Positions 30,965-40,378 are shown, counted from the first letter of the stretch. The stretch is DNA of 64,000 nucleotides from Lentibacillus sp. Marseille-P4043 (GCF_900258515.1 NZ_LT984884.1:2453353-2517352), one strand, 5' to 3'. Made by a program: numbers and translations. The notes: generated by a model from the sequence alone, not told the origin.

Positions 30965-31141
30965 CTAGCGGATTGAAGTATTAAGCAAGTTTTTCGAATC
31001 GTTTCTGGAACACTTTATTTTATGTGTTAATGACCTTCTGTTTATTTCCTGTTCAATAAGGTAAAGAAAATCAGGGCTTAGATTTAATTCATTTGCTTTA
31101 CGATATGATTCTAACAACAATTCATTTGACAAATGCTCCAT
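30965..31141 (-). CDS. sda: sporulation inhibitor Sda
   Basis: 58 aa helical-hairpin protein with the Sda core [22 protein letters not shown] and [11 protein letters not shown]. Sda binds KinA-type kinases and blocks the phosphorelay when replication is disturbed. The ATG at 31141 is preceded by GGGAGGGG; the frame upstream is not coding. The C-terminal tail ([14 protein letters not shown]) is longer than the 46-52 residues I recall for B. subtilis Sda. Five DnaA boxes lie upstream, and the gene precedes yqeG as in B. subtilis. Confidence 0.9.
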   Translation of the reverse strand: MEHLSNELLLESYRKANELNLSPDFLYLIEQEINRRSLTHKIKCSRNDSKNLLNTSIR

Positions 31142-31230
31142 CAGTACAGCCCCTCCCGGGTAATTAGTAGTACTTCCATTTGAAGTTATTAATAACTTAC
31201 CACGAATAATAGTACTGAACAAGGCAATAG

Positions 31231-31330
31231 TTATCTACAATCCCTTGTAGATAACTTGTGTATAAAAGTAAAAAATCACCCCTTGAATACTATTATATAA
31301 ATGTGGATAATGTGATTAAAGTTATCCACA
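31231..31330 (-). promoter_or_regulatory. cluster of five DnaA boxes upstream of sda
   Basis: TTATCTACA (31231-31239), TGTAGATAA (31246-31254), TGTGTATAA (31257-31265), TGTGGATAA (31302-31310) and the perfect TTATCCACA (31322-31330) all fit TTATNCACA or one-mismatch variants on either strand. DnaA is known to activate sda in B. subtilis, so these are its likely operator sites. The exact promoter could not be fixed. Confidence 0.85.
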
Positions 31331-31632
31331 GGTCGGATTATGATGGAATTTGTCGAACGGTTTTTAGTAGAAAATGCGCCCATACAAGCATAATTTTTTG
31401 TGAATAGACATAAACATACAAAATTTATCCGCTCATTCTGTTCCAAATGCCAGTAGATCATGATAGTTTTGCCAGGATATGACAAATTAAACAGCCCGAC
31501 AGAAGTTTCGCTTTAATATTGTAGAAAGTTGTTATAGGATTGAGGTATAATGTTAACTTGTGGTAATAGATGGTATTGTTTTGCCCAATAAAATAGGACT
31601 AGGTTAGGGAAGATAATAATGAGGTGTGACAG
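31331..31632. other. intergenic region between the DnaA boxes and yqeG
   Basis: Roughly 300 bp without a gene. A TATAAT (31546-31551) may be the -10 of the yqeG operon, but no good -35 is at proper spacing. A minus-strand frame at 31276-31485 crosses the DnaA boxes and has no ribosome-binding site. Confidence 0.4.
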
Positions 31633-32148
31633 TTGTTAAAGAAGTTTTTACCGAATGAGCATGTTAAAAGTATTTTTGATATTCACCCTGCTGCATTAAA
31701 GCAAAAGGGTATTCGAGGAATTATAACCGATTTGGATAATACGCTTGTTGCGTGGGATGTAAAAGATGCAACACCGGAAATTGTCCAATGGTTTAAGTTA
31801 ATGAAAGAACATGATATTAAAGTAACGATTATTTCGAATAATAAAGAAGAACGTGTTAAAGTTTTTTCAGAACCTCTAGGTACACCATTTGTTTTTAGTG
31901 CAAGAAAACCACTAGGGCACGCGTTCAAATCTGCCGCGAAACAAATGAAGTTAAAAAAGGAAGAAATTGTAGTTGTCGGCGATCAATTACTAACAGATGT
32001 TCTCGGCGGAAATTTCGCGGGATTTTATACGATATTGGTTGTTCCAATTGTACAAACCGATGGAAAAATGACTAGAATCAATCGAAAAATAGAACGGCAA
32101 ATTTTAAGCTACATGCGGAAAAAAGGAAAAATTACCTGGGAGGAATAA
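31633..32148 (+). CDS. yqeG: YqeG family HAD-IIIA phosphatase
   Basis: 171 aa HAD hydrolase. The nucleophile motif is ITDLDNTLVAWD (Asp33, Asp35), motif II is TIISNN, and the acidic motif is VVGDQLLTDVLGG. The substrate is unknown. It starts at TTG 31633, 3 bases after GAGGTGTGACA, a start that also matches the MLKKF N-terminus of the family. First gene of the yqeG-yqeM cluster; its stop overlaps the yqeH start by one base. Confidence 0.9.
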   Translation: MLKKFLPNEHVKSIFDIHPAALKQKGIRGIITDLDNTLVAWDVKDATPEIVQWFKLMKEHDIKVTIISNNKEERVKVFSEPLGTPFVFSARKPLGHAFKSAAKQMKLKKEEIVVVGDQLLTDVLGGNFAGFYTILVVPIVQTDGKMTRINRKIERQILSYMRKKGKITWEE

Positions 32149-33251
32149 TGGTGGAAAAAAGACTTTGTCAAGGCTGTGGTGCCCCGATTCAGACAGCTAA
32201 ACCAAAAGAAATTGGCTATACACCAGAATCAGCACTACAAAAGGATACGATTTTATGTCAACGTTGCTTTCGTCTGAAACACTATAACGAGATACAGTCC
32301 GTTTCAATTCGTGATGATGATTTTTTGCAAATGGTTAGTAAAATAGGGGAAAGAAGAGGATTGATTGTTCACATCGTTGACATATTTGATGTTAGTGGAA
32401 GTTTAATTAAAAGTTTACCAAGGATCACCGGGAATAACCCGATCATTTTGGTGGGGAATAAAATGGATTTATTGCCAAAATCAACAAATAAACGAAAGTT
32501 AACCGATTGGCTTCGATCATCAGCTAAAGAAATGGGAATCCGTGTGGAAGATGTGTTTTTGATTTCATCAGCAAAGGGACATGGAATGGAAGCATTAACA
32601 GAGGCTATTGAGCATTTTCGTGCGAATAAGGATGTATACATTGTCGGAACAACTAACGTTGGCAAATCAACATTTATTAATCGCTTAATTAAGCATTCAA
32701 CAGGCATGAAAGATGTGATTACAACATCTTATTTTCCAGGGACAACACTAGGTTTTATTGAAATACCTTTAGATGAATCGACTGCATTAATTGATACGCC
32801 GGGGATTGTGAATAAACAGCAAATAGCTCATTACGTTTCCGAGCAGGATTTGAAGCTTATTACACCGAATAAGGAAATAAAACCGAGAATTTATCAATTG
32901 AATAGTGGTCAATCATTATTTTTTGGTGGACTTGCTCGCTTGGATTTTCTTAAAGGGGATAAACAATCGTTCGTTTGCTACTTCTCAAATCAGTTGCCGA
33001 TTCATCGGACGAAGCTTGAAAATGCAGATACATTGTATAAGGAGCATAAAGGGGAACTTTTATCGCCTCCAGATGAACAGACACTAGAGAAATTACCAGA
33101 TTTAACAGAAACGACGTATCGGTTAAACGAAGGAAAAACGGATATTGTTTTTCCTGGCTTAGGCTGGGTGAGTGTCCCTGGCTATCAAACGACGGTTACT
33201 GCATATAGTCCAAAAGGTGTAGCCGTGTCTGTTCGGAAGTCATTGATCTAA
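32148..33251 (+). CDS. yqeH: ribosome biogenesis GTPase YqeH
   Basis: 367 aa circularly permuted GTPase needed for 30S subunit assembly. An N-terminal zinc finger (CQGCGAP and CQRCF, residues 7 to about 40) precedes the GTPase motifs in permuted order: G4 NKMDL, G5 SSAKG, then G1 GTTNVGKST near 165 and G3 DTPG near 207. GGGAGG lies before the ATG; a GTG is the next codon. Confidence 0.95.
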   Translation: MVEKRLCQGCGAPIQTAKPKEIGYTPESALQKDTILCQRCFRLKHYNEIQSVSIRDDDFLQMVSKIGERRGLIVHIVDIFDVSGSLIKSLPRITGNNPIILVGNKMDLLPKSTNKRKLTDWLRSSAKEMGIRVEDVFLISSAKGHGMEALTEAIEHFRANKDVYIVGTTNVGKSTFINRLIKHSTGMKDVITTSYFPGTTLGFIEIPLDESTALIDTPGIVNKQQIAHYVSEQDLKLITPNKEIKPRIYQLNSGQSLFFGGLARLDFLKGDKQSFVCYFSNQLPIHRTKLENADTLYKEHKGELLSPPDEQTLEKLPDLTETTYRLNEGKTDIVFPGLGWVSVPGYQTTVTAYSPKGVAVSVRKSLI

Positions 33252-33265
33252 AGGGGGGATTCTGA

Positions 33266-34114
33266 ATGCATTACCAATTTGCTCTAATTGGTTACCCGAT
33301 AAACCATTCGCTTTCACCATGGATTCACAAACAATTTTTACAGAAAACTGGGTTAAGCGGTGACTACGTAATAAAAGAATTGGATCCAGATGAATCATTT
33401 ACTAATAGCATGAAGGAACTCAAGGATAGTCAGATTGATGGGTTTAATATAACCGTCCCATATAAGCAAAAAATCATCACTTATTTAGATGAACTGGATG
33501 TTGAAGCTGAACGAATAGGTGCAGTGAATACGGTTGTAAATCGGGAGGGTAAATGGGTCGGTTATAATACAGATGGCAAAGGATATACCAGATCTCTAAA
33601 AGAACATTATCCTGCTATATTCTCTGACAAGCAAAAAAAAATAGTGATCGTTGGAGCAGGTGGCGCTGCAAGAGGGATTTATGATGCACTTGTAACAGAG
33701 GGATTTCTTTTTATTGATATCGCCAATCGAACAGTAAAAAGCGCAGAATCTATTGCTGATTTACAACAAAATAACACCAATACGACTATTTTATCTTTAG
33801 ATGATTTACAACAAAGATTGAATATGTATGATGTGATCATTCAAACGACATCTGTTGGTATGAAACCGAATCAAGACCAAACGATTATAACAATGAAGTC
33901 ACCTATGGATAGTACTAGTTTGGTAAGTGATATCATTTATCAACCAATTGAAACGAAATTTCTACAACAAGCAAATAACGCAGGAGCAATGATCCATTAC
34001 GGGCATACAATGCTCTTATATCAAGCACAATATGCTTTTGAAATATGGACAAATAAACATGTTCCGATCGGTGATATGGAAAGTCAACTACAACAAATTT
34101 TGGAAGGAAGATAA
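33266..34114 (+). CDS. aroE: shikimate dehydrogenase
   Basis: NADP-dependent reduction of 3-dehydroshikimate in aromatic amino acid synthesis. 282 aa. GYPINHSLSPWIH binds shikimate, the catalytic lysine is in NITVPYKQK near 66, NTDGKGY follows, and the nucleotide loop is VGAGGAARGI near 128. AAGGGGGG precedes the ATG. Its stop is one base before yqeI. Confidence 0.95.
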   Translation: MHYQFALIGYPINHSLSPWIHKQFLQKTGLSGDYVIKELDPDESFTNSMKELKDSQIDGFNITVPYKQKIITYLDELDVEAERIGAVNTVVNREGKWVGYNTDGKGYTRSLKEHYPAIFSDKQKKIVIVGAGGAARGIYDALVTEGFLFIDIANRTVKSAESIADLQQNNTNTTILSLDDLQQRLNMYDVIIQTTSVGMKPNQDQTIITMKSPMDSTSLVSDIIYQPIETKFLQQANNAGAMIHYGHTMLLYQAQYAFEIWTNKHVPIGDMESQLQQILEGR

Positions 34115-34115
34115 T

Positions 34116-34406
34116 ATGTTAACAGGTAAGCAAAAAAGATATTTACGTTCGCAAGCTAATCAGTTAAAACCGATATTTCAAGTTGGAAAAATCGGCGTAA
34201 ATGAGAATATGATCGAACAAATAAAAGAAGCATTAGAAAAGAGAGAATTACTTAAAGTAAGCATTTTACAAAATTGCTTGGAAGAAAAGGATGATGTTGC
34301 TGCCCGATTAGCAGAAGGAACAGAGGCAGAAGTCGTTCAAATAATTGGCAATATTATTGTATTATATAAAGAGTCGGAAGAAAATAAACATATCCAATTA
34401 CCATAA
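34116..34406 (+). CDS. yqeI: CRM-domain RNA-binding protein YhbY (YqeI)
   Basis: 96 aa single CRM domain: LTGKQKRYLRSQANQLKPIFQVGKIG, the GxxG-like loop, LEKRELLKVSIL and QIIGNIIVLYKES. Members associate with pre-50S ribosomes. ATG 34116 follows GGAAGGAAG and comes right after the aroE stop; the longer frame runs inside aroE. Confidence 0.92.
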   Translation: MLTGKQKRYLRSQANQLKPIFQVGKIGVNENMIEQIKEALEKRELLKVSILQNCLEEKDDVAARLAEGTEAEVVQIIGNIIVLYKESEENKHIQLP

Positions 34407-34416
34407 AGGAGCCATT

Positions 34417-34986
34417 ATGAAACGTGTTGGTATTCTAGGAGGGACATTTGACCCACCGCATTTAGGACATTTACTGATTGCAGAAGAAGTAAAGAATAAG
34501 CTTGAATTGGAGGAAATTTGGTTTATTCCTTCATATGAACCACCACATAAACAAAGAGCTAGAACTTGTGCAGCAGATCGTGTTGCCATGGTAAATAGAG
34601 CAATTGAGAACAATCAAGATTTTCAGGTAAATACAATAGAAATTAATCGTTTAGGAAAATCGTATACGTTTGATACAATGAAACTATTGAATGAATCATA
34701 TCCTAATATAACGTTTTATTTTATCATTGGGGCTGATATGGTCGAATATTTACCTAAATGGGATCGAATTGACGAATTAATGAATATTGTTAAATTTGTC
34801 GGCGTAAAACGGAACGGATATCAGTTACATACGAATTATTCGATCATTGAATTGGATATTCCGATGATCGATGTGTCATCATCCTTAATTAGAGATCGTC
34901 TAAAATCGAACCAATCAGTCAAGTATTTACTGCCAGAAAAGGTGGAAACTTTTATTAAGGAGAAACAGTTATATGAAGAAAAATGA
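34417..34986 (+). CDS. nadD: nicotinate-mononucleotide adenylyltransferase
   Basis: Makes nicotinate adenine dinucleotide from NaMN and ATP in NAD synthesis. 189 aa. GGTFDPPHLGHL at residues 8-19, FIIGADMVEYLPKW in the middle and the C-terminal SSSLIRDRL are the nucleotidyltransferase marks. AAAGGAG precedes the ATG. The end overlaps yqeK by 14 bases. Confidence 0.95.
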   Translation: MKRVGILGGTFDPPHLGHLLIAEEVKNKLELEEIWFIPSYEPPHKQRARTCAADRVAMVNRAIENNQDFQVNTIEINRLGKSYTFDTMKLLNESYPNITFYFIIGADMVEYLPKWDRIDELMNIVKFVGVKRNGYQLHTNYSIIELDIPMIDVSSSLIRDRLKSNQSVKYLLPEKVETFIKEKQLYEEK

Positions 34987-35545
34987 TGCCATTGCAGCCG
35001 TTAAACCTCATCTTACTGAAAAACGATTTGATCATACATTACGGGTTGCCCAAACGGCTGTTGAATTAGCGAAAAGATTCAATGTATCCGAAAGTAAGGC
35101 AGAGTTAGCGGGTATTTTACATGATTATGCAAAATTCCGTTCCTTAGATGAAATGAGACGGATCATTTTATCAAGCTCACTGCCAAATGATTTACTACAA
35201 TATCATCATGAATTATGGCACGCACCAGTTGGGGCAATTTTGGTGAATCAAGAGCATGGTATTAACGATCAAGAGGTTCTTGGAGCCATCCATAATCATA
35301 CTACTGGAAAAGCACACATGAATAGACTGGAAATGGTTGTCTTATTGGCTGACTATATTGAACCTGGCCGATCCTTCCCGGGGTTAGATGAAGTCAGGGA
35401 GATGGCAGAACGGGATTTAACCCATGCATGTTGGCTGACACTGAAAAATACGATCGCATTTTTAATGCAAAAACAATCACGTATATATCCAGATACCTTT
35501 CATGCATATAATGATTTGACAAAGCAATTAAATGGAGGTAACTAA
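34973..35545 (+). CDS. yqeK: YqeK family HD-domain hydrolase (bis-nucleosyl tetraphosphatase)
   Basis: 190 aa HD-domain protein. The metal-binding set is RFDHTLRV near residue 18, LAGILHDYAKF near 43, and HAPVGAILV and HNHTTGK further on, ending with LADYIEPGR. Family members hydrolyse Ap4A symmetrically to two ADP. It overlaps nadD and uses AAGGAG within it. Confidence 0.92.
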   Translation: MKKNDAIAAVKPHLTEKRFDHTLRVAQTAVELAKRFNVSESKAELAGILHDYAKFRSLDEMRRIILSSSLPNDLLQYHHELWHAPVGAILVNQEHGINDQEVLGAIHNHTTGKAHMNRLEMVVLLADYIEPGRSFPGLDEVREMAERDLTHACWLTLKNTIAFLMQKQSRIYPDTFHAYNDLTKQLNGGN

Positions 35546-35546
35546 C

Positions 35547-35906
35547 TTGAAGGAAACGAAAGAAATTCTAGAAAACGTAGCAGAAGCGTGTGATGATAAA
35601 CGTGCCGAAGATATTATTGCATTGGATATGAAAAATGTTTCATTAGTTGCGGACTATTTCTTAATTTGTCACGGAAGTAATGAGCGGCAAGTACAGGCAA
35701 TTGCTAGATCCATTAAAGATACTGCTGAAGAAGAAGGTTTAGATGTAAAACGTTTAGAAGGATTTGAACAAGCGCGTTGGATATTAGTCGATATTGGAGA
35801 CATTGTCTGTCACATTTTCCATAAAGATGAGCGGTCTTATTATAATCTAGAACGTTTATGGGGCGATGCCTCCCAGGTTACATTAAACTTTGGGCAAGAA
35901 GGATAA
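35547..35906 (+). CDS. rsfS: ribosome silencing factor RsfS
   Basis: 119 aa protein that binds L14 and blocks subunit joining in slow growth. Conserved parts are ACDDKRAEDIIALDM, VADYFLICHGSNERQVQAIA, RWILVDIGDIVCHIFH and YYNLERLWGDA. TTG 35547 is chosen: GGAGG lies 7 bases before it and the product then matches the family length. An ATG at 35532 would place that site inside the gene. Confidence 0.93.
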   Translation: MKETKEILENVAEACDDKRAEDIIALDMKNVSLVADYFLICHGSNERQVQAIARSIKDTAEEEGLDVKRLEGFEQARWILVDIGDIVCHIFHKDERSYYNLERLWGDASQVTLNFGQEG

Positions 35907-35909
35907 ACC

Positions 35910-36671
35910 ATGGCATATCAACAATTGGCTTATTTATATGATCAACTGATGCTTGATGCACCGTACGATGAGTGGGTCGCTGTAACAAGAGAAATTTTCA
36001 AACAATCAGGAAAAGAAGAAATTAAGGCAGTTGCTGATTTAGGATGTGGCACAGGCAAAATCACATCTAAGTTAGCCAAGGCAGGGTTCGATATGATCGG
36101 GGTGGATTATTCTGAGGATATGCTTAGCTATGCCGAACAACGTGCAAGCAGTGCTGGTCTTGGAGTTCAGTGGATTCATCAAGATTTACGATCCTTAGAG
36201 GGTATCAGCGGTATGGATGCAGTTGTAAGTTACTGTGATGTCATCAATTATATTACAACAGAAGAGGAACTTGAGACTGTTTTCCGTCATGTGGCGAATA
36301 TGCTTCATGAAGGAGGAATGTTTATCTTTGATGTGCATTCCCTGTATCATGTTGAAAATCATCTTGTAGGCGAAACGTTCGCACAGGTGGATGATGCTAT
36401 TTCTTATATATGGTTCTGTTCTCCTGGAGAAGCAACTGGTGATATGTATCATGATTTAACGTTTTTTGTTTCAGGTGATGATGATAGCTACATTCGTTTT
36501 GATGAATATCATCATCAGTGCACATTTCCGATTGAGGTTTATCGGAAATTGTTACAAGAAGCTGGTTTTGAAATTAAAAACTTGTATGGTGATTTTTCAG
36601 TAGAACCGGAAAGTGTATCAGACAGTACAGAACGAATATTTTTTGCTGCAGAAAAAAGATCGGGAAAATAA
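35910..36671 (+). CDS. yqeM: class I SAM-dependent methyltransferase YqeM
   Basis: 253 aa with the SAM motif VADLGCGTGKITSKLA near residue 43, VDYSEDMLSYAE and DVINYITTEEEL. The substrate is unknown. It starts 3 bp after rsfS. Its last codons lie inside a terminator hairpin, which separates it from comEA. Confidence 0.9.
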   Translation: MAYQQLAYLYDQLMLDAPYDEWVAVTREIFKQSGKEEIKAVADLGCGTGKITSKLAKAGFDMIGVDYSEDMLSYAEQRASSAGLGVQWIHQDLRSLEGISGMDAVVSYCDVINYITTEEELETVFRHVANMLHEGGMFIFDVHSLYHVENHLVGETFAQVDDAISYIWFCSPGEATGDMYHDLTFFVSGDDDSYIRFDEYHHQCTFPIEVYRKLLQEAGFEIKNLYGDFSVEPESVSDSTERIFFAAEKRSGK

Positions 36672-36694
36672 TATTTTTTCGATCTTTCTTTTTG
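36652..36694 (+). terminator. terminator overlapping the end of yqeM
   Basis: AAAGATCG pairs with CGATCTTT, with an inner AAAA/TTTT, followed by CTTTTT. The yqeM stop codon is inside the hairpin. Confidence 0.8.
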
Positions 36695-36714
36695 TTGAAG
36701 GATTTTTGAAGTTT

Positions 36715-37398
36715 ATGTCGAATAGTATAGATAATGCCCCATATTTTTCCGCGCCTGTTAACCCACCTCAAATGAAAGATGTGATTTCCATGATCATTGA
36801 ATTACTAAAGAAGAGTGCACTTTTTATTGTACTAGGCATTGTTATTATTCTTTTTTTGGTAGTTAATAATAATGATGATGATACTAAAGACCCTGCTTCT
36901 GAATTTACTCCTATTGAAACCTCCCCAAAAGATGAACCTAAAAGTAAGAAAACAGAAAATCAAATGGTAATAGTTGACGTCAAAGGTGAAGTGATGAACC
37001 CGGGAGTATATGAAATAGACGGAAATACTAGGGTTCATGATGTGATCCAATTAGCGGGTGGTTTCTCTGAACATGCAGACCAATCAATGGTAAATTTAGC
37101 CCAAAAAGTACAGGACGAAATGGTAATTACGATCCCAAAAATGGGCGAATTAAGTACCGGCTCGGAATCTGGATCAGGATTAGGTTCTCCAACGAATAGT
37201 AATGACAAAGTTAAATTAAATTATGCCACAAAAGAAGAAATAGAAGGACTAAATGGAATTGGTCCGTCAAAAGCACAGGCAATTGTTCAGTATCGAGAAG
37301 AAAATGGTTTTTTTCATACGGTTGAAGATTTGCTTGATGTTTCAGGAATTGGTGAAAAAACATTGGAAAATCTTAAAGATGATATTCAAGTTCCATAG
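36715..37398 (+). CDS. comEA: competence DNA receptor ComEA
   Basis: Membrane-anchored double-stranded DNA receptor for transformation. One membrane segment (FIVLGIVIILFLVV), an Asp-rich linker, an SLBB-like domain (VIVDVKGEVMNPGVYEI...) and a C-terminal helix-hairpin-helix DNA-binding domain (LNYATKEEIEGLNGIGPSKAQAIVQYREENG and VSGIGEKTLENL). The start is uncertain: ATG 36715 has GAAGGA 11 bases upstream, while ATG 36790 gives about 202 aa, closer to B. subtilis ComEA but with a weak site. Both leave the domains intact. Confidence 0.9.
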   Translation: MSNSIDNAPYFSAPVNPPQMKDVISMIIELLKKSALFIVLGIVIILFLVVNNNDDDTKDPASEFTPIETSPKDEPKSKKTENQMVIVDVKGEVMNPGVYEIDGNTRVHDVIQLAGGFSEHADQSMVNLAQKVQDEMVITIPKMGELSTGSESGSGLGSPTNSNDKVKLNYATKEEIEGLNGIGPSKAQAIVQYREENGFFHTVEDLLDVSGIGEKTLENLKDDIQVP

Positions 37399-37490
37399 TG
37401 AATTGACGAATTCGAAACTGTACATGTAAACTATTATTTTGTAGAGATTATTCAAAATGTCACCAAATGATAACAAAGGAGTATATTTTC

Positions 37491-38054
37491 ATGGAGAGGA
37501 TTTCTTGGGATCAATATTTTATGGCGCAGAGCCATTTATTAGCGCTAAGAAGTACGTGTACTAGATTAATGGTAGGTGCAACCATTGTTAGGGATAAACG
37601 CATTATTGCTGGCGGTTACAATGGCAGTGTTTCCGGGGGCGTTCATTGTATTGATGAAGGGTGTTATGTAATTGATGGACATTGTGTTCGAACCGTCCAT
37701 GCTGAGGCGAATGCTTTATTGCAATGTGCTAAATTTGGTGTGCCAACGGATGGTGCTGAATTATATGTTACACACTTCCCTTGCTTGCAATGTTGCAAAC
37801 AAATCATTCAGAGTGGCATTAAATCCGTTTATTACGCGGAAGACTATAAAAACCATCCATACGCAATTGATTTATTTAAAGAAGCCGGAGTGGAGACAAA
37901 GAAAGTAGAATTAAATTATGTTGCAATTGATGAAAATGTTGCAGAAAAGACAGAAGTAGTCAAATCATTGTTAGATAACCTTGAGGACACATCAACAAAT
38001 GACCAACTTTCTTCACTTAAAAATGAAGCAAAGAAATTATTTAAACTTAATTGA
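37491..38054 (+). CDS. comEB: ComEB, dCMP deaminase family protein
   Basis: 187 aa zinc deaminase with the HAEANALLQCA motif near residue 71 and PCLQCCKQI near 98; TRLMVGATIV and NGSVSGG are typical of dCMP deaminases. It deaminates dCMP to dUMP; a direct role in DNA uptake is not clear even in B. subtilis. ATG 37491 follows AAAGGAG; the frame reaches a little further upstream without a site. Confidence 0.93.
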   Translation: MERISWDQYFMAQSHLLALRSTCTRLMVGATIVRDKRIIAGGYNGSVSGGVHCIDEGCYVIDGHCVRTVHAEANALLQCAKFGVPTDGAELYVTHFPCLQCCKQIIQSGIKSVYYAEDYKNHPYAIDLFKEAGVETKKVELNYVAIDENVAEKTEVVKSLLDNLEDTSTNDQLSSLKNEAKKLFKLN

Positions 38055-38072
38055 AACAAGGTGATATGTGAC

Positions 38073-40361
38073 GTGAAAGGGTATTGGCATTTTCCGGCTA
38101 TTTCAGTCGCGATGAGCATTTTGACAATAATTTTTCATACGTTCTGGTTTGCTGTAGGATTGATATTATGGCTTTTACTTTTGTATGTTTTTAATAGGTT
38201 AGGGAAAGTACCGATTATTATTTCCCTAACGCTTTTCCTCTTTTTTTACACATTTATTCCAACGATAACCCCTATTGAACAACCAACTTCTAACGATACT
38301 GTTTCCAATTTATCAGGAAAAATTGTCGGTTCGATTAACAATACAGCAAAAAAAGTTGATTTTGTGCTTCGTGATCAACTTTCAAAAACCAAATTCCTCG
38401 TTGTCTATTTTACAAATGAAGAAGAAAATATTCGCAACAAAAATATAGCTATGTTGAAAGATGGTGCTTCATGTCAGCTGAAAGGCAAGGTAGAACGTCC
38501 GGATGGCAGCAGGAACCCCGGGCAGTTTGATTATCACAATTATTTGCTTTCCCAGGGGATTGACTATCAAGTAACACTAGATTCACTTGAAGATATTTCA
38601 TGTTCTGGTTCATCTGCCATGGCCAATATTTATGAGGTGCGTACCAAAGCAATTCGTCATATTCATGAACAAGTAAGTTCGGAAACAGCTGCCTGGTTAA
38701 CTGCCTTAGTGCTTGGCGATGATTCAATGATTAGTGATGATACAATTGAATTATTTCAACGATGGGGTTTATCACATCTTTTGGCAATTTCCGGCTTGCA
38801 TGTAGGGTTAATCATAACATTATTGTATTTTATACTTATTAAGCTGAATTTACTTACAAAGGAAAAAGCGCAATGGGTAATGATTTTCTTTTTACCGTTT
38901 TATGCAATTGTTGCTGGTGGTGAACCATCTGTCTGGCGCGCAAGTGTAATGGCTATGGTATTCATTGTGTTAGCAAAATTAAAACTACAATACAGTGTAA
39001 CTGATGCATTAAGTATTGTATTCTTCTTATTAATACTTGCGAATAAATATATTGTGTACAGTGTTGGTTTTCAACTATCTTTTTTAGTAACGTTTGGACT
39101 ACTTTTGTCAAAACGATGGCTGGCTGAAACAAGTTCACCGGTTTTTCTCGTTTTACAAATAAGCTTTGTCTCACAAATGATGATTTTGCCACTTCAAGTT
39201 GCCTATTTTTATACGTTCCAACCTTTATCAATTGTACTTAATATTGTGGTTGTCCCTTATTTTTCAATTTTTGTTATACCACTGATGTTTCTATTGCTAG
39301 TAATTTCACCGGTTTCTGGACTTTTGCTCTCCATTCTTGATCGTATATTTGTGTTTGTGCATGGCATTTTTATTTCCGTTATTCAAGCAGTTGATCAGAC
39401 CTCCTATTTTCCCTTTGTAATTGGTTCGATAACCATTGTCGGTGCTTTGTTATATTACTGTTTATTCTTTTTATTTATGAAACAAACGCAGCAAAAGAAA
39501 TTGAGTAATGCCCTTCAATACGGTTGCTTTCTAACCATATTCATCATTGGAATTACACTAAAGCCGTATTTTTCTCAAACTGGATCCGTAACGATGCTTG
39601 ATATTGGGCAAGGAGATGCATTTATAATTGAATTGCCCTATCGCCGTGGTGTTATTATGGTGGATGCAGGTGCAAAGGTGACTTTTGGGGAAGAAAAATC
39701 CTCAGATAAAAATTACCGACAAATTATTAGGCCTTATTTGCTATCTAAAGGAATCAGTAAAATCGATGCCGTCTTTTTATCGCATGAAGATACTGATCAT
39801 ATTGGAAGTGTGCCATTCTTAATAGAAGAAATGGATGTAGAGAAAGTTATTGTGAGTAATTTTTTTCAGTTTAGTGAGAAACAGGCTTCCCAATGGACAA
39901 AAAATGGGTTGGAAATTCAGCGCATCGAAAAGAATCAGTTGATTACGATCGCTAATCAGTCATTTTCTGTCCTCTCACCAAATGCTGAAAAGGCCACCGC
40001 TAACGAGAATTCACTCGTAGTTTATACAGAATTAGGGGGATTATCTTGGCTATTTACTGGGGATATTGACAAAAATACAGAACAAGAAATGCTAGCGGAT
40101 TATCCAAATTTGACAGTTGATGTTTTGAAAGTAGCTCATCATGGGAGTAATACATCAACAGATCAAGCATTGCTTACTCAGATTGCTCCAACCTATGCAC
40201 TTATTTCTGTAGGAAAAAACAATGCCTATGGTCATCCAGCAAATGAAGTCCTGGATAAGTTGGAAGCAGAGGGGATTTATTTACTTCGAACTGATTTAAA
40301 TGGTGCAGTTACATTCCGTTATCAAGGTAAACAAGGCACATTTTTTAAGTTCTTACCATAA
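38073..40361 (+). CDS. comEC: DNA internalization channel ComEC/Rec2
   Basis: 762 aa polytopic protein that passes single-stranded DNA into the cell. An OB-fold domain (about residues 70-170) is followed by the competence domain with many membrane helices (ALVLGDDSMISDD, LSHLLAISGLHVG, AGGEPSVWRASVMA) and a C-terminal metallo-beta-lactamase-like domain (DIGQGDAFIIELP, LSHEDTDHIGS, VAHHGSNTST). GTG 38073 follows AAGGTGAT at 8 bases. The full comE set here predicts competence capacity. Confidence 0.95.
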   Translation: MKGYWHFPAISVAMSILTIIFHTFWFAVGLILWLLLLYVFNRLGKVPIIISLTLFLFFYTFIPTITPIEQPTSNDTVSNLSGKIVGSINNTAKKVDFVLRDQLSKTKFLVVYFTNEEENIRNKNIAMLKDGASCQLKGKVERPDGSRNPGQFDYHNYLLSQGIDYQVTLDSLEDISCSGSSAMANIYEVRTKAIRHIHEQVSSETAAWLTALVLGDDSMISDDTIELFQRWGLSHLLAISGLHVGLIITLLYFILIKLNLLTKEKAQWVMIFFLPFYAIVAGGEPSVWRASVMAMVFIVLAKLKLQYSVTDALSIVFFLLILANKYIVYSVGFQLSFLVTFGLLLSKRWLAETSSPVFLVLQISFVSQMMILPLQVAYFYTFQPLSIVLNIVVVPYFSIFVIPLMFLLLVISPVSGLLLSILDRIFVFVHGIFISVIQAVDQTSYFPFVIGSITIVGALLYYCLFFLFMKQTQQKKLSNALQYGCFLTIFIIGITLKPYFSQTGSVTMLDIGQGDAFIIELPYRRGVIMVDAGAKVTFGEEKSSDKNYRQIIRPYLLSKGISKIDAVFLSHEDTDHIGSVPFLIEEMDVEKVIVSNFFQFSEKQASQWTKNGLEIQRIEKNQLITIANQSFSVLSPNAEKATANENSLVVYTELGGLSWLFTGDIDKNTEQEMLADYPNLTVDVLKVAHHGSNTSTDQALLTQIAPTYALISVGKNNAYGHPANEVLDKLEAEGIYLLRTDLNGAVTFRYQGKQGTFFKFLP

Positions 40362-40378
40362 GCTAATTTAGACAGAAC

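Noticed and set aside
31276..31485. Minus-strand 69-codon frame upstream of sda
   Set aside because: Overlaps the DnaA box cluster and has no ribosome-binding site or family.
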